Positions 1-4,093 of a stretch of DNA of 6,038 nt are shown here, piece after piece. The notes under the pieces are model-generated. The model made no database searches. It was not told the origin of the DNA and saw only the letters and a list, made by a program, of their open reading frames with translations. Origin of the DNA: Bacillota bacterium. GTDB taxonomy: Bacteria; Bacillota; Clostridia; Acetivibrionales; DSM-1351. Numbering within the stretch: position 1 is the stretch's first letter; every line of letters begins with the position of its first letter. Where the stretch lies: NCBI GenBank assembly GCA_023412275.1, contig JAEYNY010000108.1, positions 1 through 6,038 on the forward strand. The letters run 5' to 3'. Made by a program: the position numbers and the translations under genes.

Positions 1-50
1 GGATTATGGAGAAGCTTAATGTCGAAAAATTCGAAATTATAGGAACATAA
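1..50 (+). CDS. Possible C-terminal end of an upstream gene (partial)
   Basis: One + strand frame is open from the window edge and ends with TAA at 48-50. Its last codons read IMEKLNVEKFEIIGT, which is a plausible soluble C-terminus, but 15 residues are too few to identify a family. Another frame is also open, to a TAG at 40-42, so even the frame is uncertain. In Bacillus subtilis spoVS follows rny and ymdB, so a metallophosphoesterase of the YmdB family would be a natural guess. I cannot recognise YmdB in this fragment and do not assign it. Confidence 0.3.
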   Translation, partial: IMEKLNVEKFEIIGT

Positions 51-60
51 ATAAATAAAC

Positions 61-80
61 AAAATTTTTTAAAAAATTTT
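61..80. repeat. 20-base AT-only perfect palindrome
   Basis: The sequence is A4 T6 A6 T4, which is exactly its own reverse complement. It lies between the possible end of the upstream gene and the sigma-H-like promoter of spoVS. It could act as an A/T-rich UP-like element, or as a weak terminator stem for the upstream gene. In such AT-rich DNA it could also be accidental. There is no GC in the stem, so a strong RNA hairpin is unlikely. Confidence 0.35.
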
Positions 81-91
81 AAATGTAAAAA

Positions 92-120
92 GCAGGAATT
101 CGATGAAATATATAGAATAG
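92..120 (+). promoter_or_regulatory. Sigma-H-type promoter of spoVS
   Basis: The -35 element GCAGGAATT (92-100) fits the sigma-H consensus RnAGGAwWW at every position. After an 11-base spacer, the -10 element ATAGAATAG (112-120) fits RnnGAATww at all but the last base. Transcription would start near 127, leaving a leader of about 60 bases before the spoVS start. Bacillus subtilis spoVS is known to be transcribed by sigma-H RNA polymerase, so the match agrees with established regulation. That it works here is inferred from sequence alone. Confidence 0.7.
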
Positions 121-148
121 ATATAAATACAATTATATTTTATTTTTT

Positions 149-171
149 TGCTTTTTTTAAAGCATTTTTTT
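149..171 (+). promoter_or_regulatory. Leader hairpin with U-tract before the spoVS ribosome binding site
   Basis: TGCTTT (149-154) and AAAGCA (159-164) form a 6-bp stem with a TTTT loop. Seven Ts (165-171) follow directly, ending at the AGGAGG site (172-177). The shape is that of a small intrinsic terminator or attenuator inside the leader. The stem has only two G-C pairs, so it would be weak. It could instead keep the ribosome binding site unstructured or stabilise the mRNA. Confidence 0.4.
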
Positions 172-186
172 AGGAGGATGTATAAT

Positions 187-447
187 ATGGAAGTACTAAA
201 GGTTTCAGCTAATTCACAACCCAAATCAGTTGCTGGAGCATTGGCTGCAGTTTTGAGGGACAACAATTATGCAGAGATTCAGGCAGTAGGAGCCGGAGCA
301 GTAAATCAGGCAGTCAAGGCAATAGCAATAACTAGAGGTTTTGTAGCACCAAATGGAATTGACCTAGTGGCAGTTCCTGCATTTGCTGAAGTAAATATCG
401 ATGGAGAAGAAAGAACAGCTATAAAATTCTACATACAACCTCGATAA
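187..447 (+). CDS. spoVS: Stage V sporulation protein S
   Basis: The product is an 86-residue SpoVS-family protein, the same length as Bacillus subtilis SpoVS. The family signature runs nearly end to end: MEVLKVSA at the N-terminus, SVAGALAAVLR (14-24), AEIQAVGAGAVNQAVKA (29-45), RGFVAP (50-55), and IDGEERTAIK (71-80) ending in PR. SpoVS is a small cytosolic protein with an Alba-like fold that may bind nucleic acid. In B. subtilis it is needed for progress through sporulation (septation and coat development); its molecular action is not settled. I start at ATG 187 because AGGAGG (172-177) lies 9 bases upstream and the family N-terminus begins there. The open frame extends upstream to a TTG at 148 and through an ATG at 178, but neither is positioned for a ribosome binding site. 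A sigma-H-like promoter precedes the gene, and a strong terminator starts 17 bases after the stop. Confidence 0.97.
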   Translation: MEVLKVSANSQPKSVAGALAAVLRDNNYAEIQAVGAGAVNQAVKAIAITRGFVAPNGIDLVAVPAFAEVNIDGEERTAIKFYIQPR

Positions 448-464
448 TTCAGTTTATTGAAATT

Positions 465-495
465 AAAGGCTCGCTTATACAGCGGGCCTTTTTTT
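465..495 (+). terminator. Intrinsic terminator of spoVS
   Basis: AAAGGCTCGCT (465-475) pairs with AGCGGGCCTTT (481-491) to give an 11-bp stem with one G-U pair and a 5-base loop, running into seven Ts (489-495). The T-run overlaps the stop codon of the convergent superoxide dismutase gene (494-496). Read on the other strand, the G-U pair becomes a C-A mismatch and the tail is only TTTAATTT. It would therefore terminate best for spoVS and less well for the dismutase. Confidence 0.9.
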
Positions 496-1165
496 ATGGG
501 TTTTTATAACCCATTGTATTTATTGTTGTTAATGGCAATTGACCGTTTGAGGCGAAAATCAGCCTGTTTTCCACCTCATTCCAATTTACAATTCCCCACC
601 ATGAGTCTATAAACTTTTTCCGTTCGTTCTGATAGTCCAGATAATATGCATGTTCCCAAACATCACAAACCAGAATTGGGATACCTCCCCATTGAGTATG
701 ATTCTGGTGCTTTTCAGCCTGAAGGATTTCAAGTCTTCTCCATGCAGGCTGCCAAATGAGGATAGCCCATCCTGAACCTTCCACTTTTTCTGCTGCACTT
801 GTAAATTGTTCCTTAAAGGCACTAAAGTTACCAAAATAGTTATTTATATAATTGACAGTTTGCATACCGGGATTTCCTCCCATACCCGGTGGTGCCATAA
901 TAGTCCAGAAAATACTATGGAGAATATGACCTGATCCATTAAACGCCAACTCATTTTCCCAGTACTTTATAAATTCATAGTCACTTTTTTTCCTGACATC
1001 TGAAAGATTGATTTCTGCTTTATTTAATCCGTCAATATAGGCTTTATGGTGTTTATCATGGTGTATCCTCAAGGTTCTTTGACTTATAACAGGCTCAAGT
1101 GCGTTGTAAGAGTACGGCAGAGGAGGTAATTGGTGTTGTCCTGTGGGAATATAGTTATAGTTCAT
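494..1165 (-). CDS. Superoxide dismutase, Fe/Mn family
   Basis: The enzyme converts superoxide to oxygen and hydrogen peroxide in the cytosol. With the chosen start it has 223 residues, slightly longer than the usual 200-210. The N-terminal helical domain carries LPPLPYSYNALEP (13-25) and IHHDKHHKAY (34-43). The C-terminal domain carries GSGWAILIW (130-138) and DVWEHAYYLDYQN (168-180). Expected metal ligands are all present: His35, His83, Asp168 and His172, with the gateway Tyr43. Gly79, at the site where Fe enzymes have Gln, plus Gln in HQNHTQW (153-159), resemble the Mn-type arrangement, but metal use cannot be decided from sequence. Leu82 replaces the Asn usually found before ligand His83. 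The frame extends to ATG 1216, adding 17 mostly hydrophobic residues, but no Shine-Dalgarno precedes that codon. GGAG lies 11 bases before ATG 1165, and the family homology begins shortly after it. The gene is convergent with spoVS. Confidence 0.95.
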   Translation of the reverse strand: MNYNYIPTGQHQLPPLPYSYNALEPVISQRTLRIHHDKHHKAYIDGLNKAEINLSDVRKKSDYEFIKYWENELAFNGSGHILHSIFWTIMAPPGMGGNPGMQTVNYINNYFGNFSAFKEQFTSAAEKVEGSGWAILIWQPAWRRLEILQAEKHQNHTQWGGIPILVCDVWEHAYYLDYQNERKKFIDSWWGIVNWNEVENRLIFASNGQLPLTTINTMGYKNP

Positions 1166-1199
1166 AAATATAAGTACTCCAAAAATATATGCTAATACT

Positions 1200-1232
1200 A
1201 TTATATTATTTTCCATTAGAAAAATGTGACAA
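1200..1232 (-). promoter_or_regulatory. Candidate promoter of the superoxide dismutase gene
   Basis: On the - strand TTGTCA (1232-1227) is followed after 18 bases by TAATAT (1208-1203). A perfect TATAAT (1205-1200) overlaps it, but its own -35 would be poorly spaced. Transcription would start near 1195, inside the longer reading frame, which supports translation from ATG 1165. A second candidate lies upstream: GTGAAA (1271-1266), 18 bases, TACAAT (1247-1242). The -10 region also holds an imperfect inverted repeat, TAATA-n6-TATTA (1208-1193), that could be an operator. All of this is consensus matching in AT-rich DNA. Confidence 0.35.
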
Positions 1233-1285
1233 ATAAAACATATTGTACTAGATAAGATATTGCAATTTCACGGTCATTAGGTTAT

Positions 1286-1323
1286 AAAAAACAGGCAGCC
1301 TTCGTTAACTGAAGAGTACCTGT
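1286..1323 (-). terminator. Intrinsic terminator of the small coat-like gene
   Basis: Read on the - strand, ACAGGTACTCTTC pairs with GAAGGCTGCCTGT. The result is a 13-bp stem with two G-U pairs and one C-C mismatch, a 7-base loop AGTTAAC, then six Ts. It begins 24 bases past the stop of the gene at 1348-1764 and lies before the superoxide dismutase promoter region. The two - strand genes are therefore probably separate transcription units. Confidence 0.8.
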
Positions 1324-1347
1324 CTTAGAGATTAACTTTATTACTAA

Positions 1348-1764
1348 TTAAAAACCGAAACCCTCAAAACCCCCAAAATGAGGACGTCTTCTCCCAAGTA
1401 GTGACCTAAGCAAGAGAATTGTTATGAGATCGCGTCTGAAACGTCTTCTGCCTCCTCCAAATCCACCTACTACAAATTGTCTGTTTTCACAACCATCAAA
1501 ATCCTGATAGTCCATATCAACATCTGCACCAACCCTATTATCGATATCATCGACCATGGAGTCCAGCATTTGACGGCTCGGGTTAAACATAGGTCCGTAT
1601 TGTGCACACATTCTATCACACATACGCTCAACTTCGGGCATTACAATATGGTAACATCTGGGAAACATGGTCTGTAGCTGATCCTGGGGCATCTGCATCA
1701 TGGGTGAATACTGGCTGGGGACATTCATCATTTGCATGTAATCATTACAATTATAATTTTGCAT
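1348..1764 (-). CDS. Small Met/Gln- and Arg/Gly-rich protein, candidate spore coat protein
   Basis: I do not recognise a named family. The 138-residue protein has three parts. Residues 1-35 are rich in Met, Gln, Asn and Tyr (for example YMQMMN, SPMMQMPQ). Residues 36-95 are a more ordinary segment with Cys37, Cys49, Cys53 and Cys92 and an acidic stretch (71-90). Residues 99-138 contain GGFGGGRRRFRR, a hydrophobic run DLITILLLRSLL flanked by Arg clusters, and a GGFEGFGF tail. It has 15 Met and 5 Cys, no signal peptide, and no convincing transmembrane anchor because the hydrophobic run is short and interrupted by Arg. Low-complexity, Tyr/Cys/Arg/Gly-rich small proteins are typical of clostridial and bacillary spore coats. 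A sigma-K-like promoter just upstream supports late mother-cell expression. The start is firm: AAGGAGGT sits immediately upstream of ATG 1764 at normal spacing. The coat role is inferred; an unrelated surface or nucleic-acid-binding role is possible. Confidence 0.85.
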   Translation of the reverse strand: MQNYNCNDYMQMMNVPSQYSPMMQMPQDQLQTMFPRCYHIVMPEVERMCDRMCAQYGPMFNPSRQMLDSMVDDIDNRVGADVDMDYQDFDGCENRQFVVGGFGGGRRRFRRDLITILLLRSLLGRRRPHFGGFEGFGF

Positions 1765-1794
1765 TATGACCTCCTTAAAAAAATATTTCCATCA

Positions 1795-1822
1795 TATTTT
1801 ATGCACATTTTCTTAACTTGGT
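1795..1822 (-). promoter_or_regulatory. Sigma-K-like promoter of the coat-like gene
   Basis: On the - strand CATAAAATA (1803-1795) fits the sigma-K -10 consensus CATAnnnTA exactly. A dinucleotide AC (1822-1821), the core of the sigma-K -35 element, lies 17 bases upstream. Transcription would start near 1788, giving a leader of about 24 bases that carries AAGGAGGT. The -10 also matches sigma-E CATACAAT at 7 of 8 positions, but no sigma-E -35 is seen at the right spacing. The -35 consensus is very short, so this rests mostly on the -10 and on the nature of the gene. Confidence 0.5.
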
Positions 1823-1874
1823 TACATTTCTAAATTTTATGTAAATTAACCTGGGAAATTACAGTCCTTTTTTA

Positions 1875-1903
1875 TTGACACTCCAAAATTAGAAATATAT
1901 ACT
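1875..1903 (+). promoter_or_regulatory. Sigma-A-type promoter of the nitroreductase-AKR operon
   Basis: A perfect TTGACA (1875-1880), a 17-base spacer and TATACT (1898-1903, 5 of 6 matches to TATAAT) form a near-ideal housekeeping promoter. Transcription would start near 1910, leaving an untranslated leader of about 80 bases before ATG 1992. It faces away from the sigma-K-like promoter of the small coat-like gene. Confidence 0.8.
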
Positions 1904-1906
1904 GAA

Positions 1907-1961
1907 AACTATAAATATACTAATTTAGGCTGAACTATAAGTTACTGATGGATAGATCTAT
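1907..1961 (+). repeat. Leader repeats: two AACTATAA copies and an ATAGATCTAT palindrome
   Basis: AACTATAA occurs at 1907-1914 and again at 1933-1940, a 26-base period, each copy preceded by CTGAA-like bases. A perfect 10-base palindrome ATAGATCTAT lies at 1952-1961. They sit just downstream of the predicted transcription start, where a repressor could bind. No regulator gene is adjacent and none of the motifs matches an operator I know, so chance is a real alternative. Confidence 0.3.
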
Positions 1962-1991
1962 TATTTATTCAATAAATTGGAGGCAAGTTGT

Positions 1992-2756
1992 ATGATTAAC
2001 GAAGAACTCTACAAAACGATTTTTACCAGAAAATCTGTCAGAAAATATGATATGACATCCCTGACGGGTGAAAAGCTATTAGAAATAAAGAACTTTGCTG
2101 ATAAGGTTAAGCAACTGATACCAGGTATAAAGTGTGAATTTTCTTTTCTCACCGATGACAAAGTAAAAAATATACTACCTATTAAGGCTCCTCATTACAT
2201 TTTAATTTATTCCGAAAAAAAAGAGGGGTATTTGTTGAATGCAGGCTTCATGCTTCAACAGGTTGACTTGTATCTTTCATCAATAAATTTGGGAAGTTGT
2301 TGGTTGGGTATGGCAAAGCCTTCTAAAGAAGTTCCGACTTTGCAAAATGGTCTGGAATTTGTTATTATGCTTGCCTTCGGCACTACGCAGGAGAAGTTGC
2401 ACAGGGCTGATAATTCTGAATTTAAACGAAAGAGCATTTCAGAAATAACATCAATTAGCGGTGCAGACCAGTTGCTGGAAGCGGCCAGACTTGCACCATC
2501 GGCATCCAACTCACAGCCATGGTTTTTTAGCGGTAATACGAATGAAATCATTATTTGCCGTGAAAAGCTGAGCTTATTGAAAGCACCTCTTTTTAATAAA
2601 ATGAATCAAATAGATACGGGAATTGCTTTATGCCATTTATGGCTTTCAATTGAGCATAAGGGTAAAACAGCCTGTTTTGACTATACAAGTTCAAATGCCC
2701 CGAAGGGATATGAATTTATGTTGAAAGTGAAAGTTGAGGGAGATACGTCATGCTAA
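1992..2756 (+). CDS. Nitroreductase-family flavoprotein (TM1586-like)
   Basis: This 254-residue protein most resembles the putative TM nitroreductase group of FMN enzymes, which reduce substrates with NAD(P)H. Residues 11-20 (FTRKSVRKYD) form the N-terminal phosphate-binding motif, with Arg13, Ser15 and Arg17. NAGFMLQQVDLYLSSINLGSCWLG (83-106) matches the central helix of the fold. EAARLAPSASNSQPW (163-177) is the flavin-binding motif that in ordinary nitroreductases lies near the N-terminus; here it is in the second half, as in the two-half-repeat TM1586 group. GIALCHLWLS (210-219) follows. Substrate is unknown. I start at ATG 1992, with GGAGG (1979-1983) 8 bases upstream; the earlier TTG at 1977 overlaps that site. 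The gene has a near-consensus promoter at 1875 and overlaps the next gene by 7 bases, so the two are probably translationally coupled. It could equally act as a flavin reductase or serve in thiol or quinone reduction. Confidence 0.85.
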   Translation: MINEELYKTIFTRKSVRKYDMTSLTGEKLLEIKNFADKVKQLIPGIKCEFSFLTDDKVKNILPIKAPHYILIYSEKKEGYLLNAGFMLQQVDLYLSSINLGSCWLGMAKPSKEVPTLQNGLEFVIMLAFGTTQEKLHRADNSEFKRKSISEITSISGADQLLEAARLAPSASNSQPWFFSGNTNEIIICREKLSLLKAPLFNKMNQIDTGIALCHLWLSIEHKGKTACFDYTSSNAPKGYEFMLKVKVEGDTSC

Positions 2757-3940
2757 CAAGAATAAATCAAAAAAACGGAGAAGAACTATCTATTCTGGGA
2801 TTTGGGTGTATGAGGTTTCCAACCAGAGCAGGGGTAATAGATGAACCAAGAGCTATTGGGATGATACACAATGCTATAGAAAAAGGCGTAAACTATTTCG
2901 ATACAGCTTATATTTATCACGGAGGTAAAAGTGAAAGTCTATTGGGAAAGGCTTTGACCGGAGGCTATCGTGAAAGGGTCAAAGTAGCTACAAAATTACC
3001 CCCATTTATGGTAAAGAATCTTGATAATGCAAAAAAAATATTCAATACTCAATTGGAGCGCCTTCAGACGGACTATATTGACTATTATCTGCTTCACATG
3101 CTAACAGACAAAGCGGGCTTCGACAGACTTGTAGATATAGGTGTGTTGACCTGGATAGAAGAACTAAAAGCAAAAGGTACAATAAAAAATATTGGGTTTT
3201 CCTTTCACGGGGCTAAAAATGATTTCGAACAGATTCTGAGGGCATACCCCTGGGAATTCTGTCAAATACAATATAACTATATGGATGAAAATAATCAGGC
3301 CACAAAGGACGGATTAATTCTTGCAAATGAGATGGGGATTCCTGTAATTGTTATGGAGCCTTTAAGAGGAGGAAAGTTGGTTACAAACCTGCCTGAAGAC
3401 GTAAAAAAGGCATTTGCAGAATGTAACCGTGACAGGTCTCCGGCAGAATGGGCCTTGAGATGGATTTGGAATCATCCCCAGGTAAATGTGGTCTTGTCGG
3501 GAATGAGTGATGAGGCACAGGTTGAGGATAATATTAGGATAGCCTCGGATTCGTATGCCAATTCCCTTACGGATGAAGAACTTGGTGTTTTTGATAATGT
3601 CAAAAGGATATTGCACGAAAGGACGAAAATACCATGTACGGCTTGCGGCTACTGTATGCCATGTCCTGCAGGAGTTGATATACCCGGATGTTTTTCCCAT
3701 TATAATGATAAATATCTTATTAGGGATAAGGGAATAAGATTTCAATATTACAGAAACCTAGGAGCAATTGCAGCACAGCCTTCCTATGCTTCCCAGTGCA
3801 AAGACTGCGGAAAATGTGAAAGCCACTGCCCTCAAAAAATTAGTATAAGATCTGAACTAAAAACCGTAAGTAAGGAAATGGAAAGTATACTTTACAAAGC
3901 AGGAATAGCAATAGCAAGGAAAGTTATGAAAATTAAATAA
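2750..3940 (+). CDS. Aldo/keto reductase with C-terminal 4Fe-4S ferredoxin domain
   Basis: The 396-residue protein combines an aldo/keto reductase TIM barrel (about 1-285) with an iron-sulfur domain (about 290-365), the architecture of the COG1453 group common in anaerobes. The catalytic tetrad is intact: Asp51 and Tyr56 in DTAYIYHGGKSE, Lys82 in ATKLP, and His116 in YYLLH. MEPLRGGKL (202-210) and the LSGMSD segment (249-254), typical of cofactor-binding loops, are present. The first cysteine group is Cys296, 299, 302 and 305 followed by Pro. The second is Cys350, 353, 356 and 360 followed by Pro. Together they can hold two 4Fe-4S clusters, so electrons could pass between a ferredoxin or flavoprotein and the barrel active site. 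The real substrate is unknown. ATG 2750 overlaps the upstream stop as ATGCTAA, and GAGGGAG (2736-2742) lies 7 bases upstream. The coupling suggests joint function with the nitroreductase-like protein. Confidence 0.93.
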   Translation: MLTRINQKNGEELSILGFGCMRFPTRAGVIDEPRAIGMIHNAIEKGVNYFDTAYIYHGGKSESLLGKALTGGYRERVKVATKLPPFMVKNLDNAKKIFNTQLERLQTDYIDYYLLHMLTDKAGFDRLVDIGVLTWIEELKAKGTIKNIGFSFHGAKNDFEQILRAYPWEFCQIQYNYMDENNQATKDGLILANEMGIPVIVMEPLRGGKLVTNLPEDVKKAFAECNRDRSPAEWALRWIWNHPQVNVVLSGMSDEAQVEDNIRIASDSYANSLTDEELGVFDNVKRILHERTKIPCTACGYCMPCPAGVDIPGCFSHYNDKYLIRDKGIRFQYYRNLGAIAAQPSYASQCKDCGKCESHCPQKISIRSELKTVSKEMESILYKAGIAIARKVMKIK

Positions 3941-3953
3941 AAATTAAATAAAA
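3932..3953 (+). repeat. Tandem 11-base duplication over the AKR stop codon
   Basis: ATTAAATAAAA is repeated twice without a gap (3932-3942 and 3943-3953). The first copy contains the AKR stop codon. It is probably a replication-slippage duplication in AT-rich DNA. It does not change the protein, because the stop codon lies in the first copy. Confidence 0.6.
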
Positions 3954-3996
3954 ATGTTAACCTTCCAATAAATCACAAAGTATGCTAGAATTATTG

Positions 3997-4035
3997 AATA
4001 TTAAGTCATTTCTTTTTTAGAAATGACTTAATATT
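3997..4035 (+). terminator. Perfect 16-bp hairpin between the AKR and smc genes
   Basis: AATATTAAGTCATTTC (3997-4012) and GAAATGACTTAATATT (4020-4035) are exact reverse complements around a TTTTTTA loop. The outer part of the 3' arm plus TATATTT gives a T-rich tail behind a 10-bp core, so it could end transcription of the redox operon. It has only four G-C pairs and no clean T-run after the stem, so it is not a classical terminator. Because it lies 58 bases before smc, it could also act in the smc leader. Confidence 0.5.
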
Positions 4036-4093
4036 TATATTTGGCATATACAAAAGAAAATTTACTACGCTTAATCAATTACAGGGGTGCGGC

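Noticed and set aside
148..186. Upstream extension of spoVS from a TTG at 148 or an ATG at 178
   Set aside because: The first lies in the T-rich leader with no ribosome binding site, and the second directly abuts AGGAGG. The family N-terminus MEVLKVSA begins at 187.
69..266. Open frame on the - strand opposite the spoVS promoter and start
   Set aside because: Its C-terminal half is translation of AT-rich leader DNA, and it runs antisense to a certain gene.
607..834. Open frame on the - strand inside the superoxide dismutase gene
   Set aside because: It is an out-of-frame shadow of the conserved dismutase and has no recognisable domain.
1193..1208. Imperfect TAATA-n6-TATTA repeat as a PerR box for the dismutase gene
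   Set aside because: The match to the PerR consensus TTATAATnATTATAA is poor, and such repeats are frequent in AT-rich DNA.
1477..1677. Open frame on the + strand opposite the small coat-like gene
   Set aside because: It has no ribosome binding site or recognisable motif. The - strand gene has a strong Shine-Dalgarno, a promoter and a terminator.
1822..1846. TTACAT / ATGTAA inverted repeat in the divergent intergenic region
   Set aside because: It has only 6 bp with an 11-base loop and no GC-rich core or T-run, so it is too weak to call a regulatory site.
2255..2551. Open frame on the - strand inside the nitroreductase gene
   Set aside because: It is antisense to conserved FMN-binding motifs and has no features of its own.
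3362..3745. Open frames of 127 (-) and 60 (+) codons inside the AKR gene
   Set aside because: Both overlap the conserved barrel and ferredoxin coding sequence in wrong frames.
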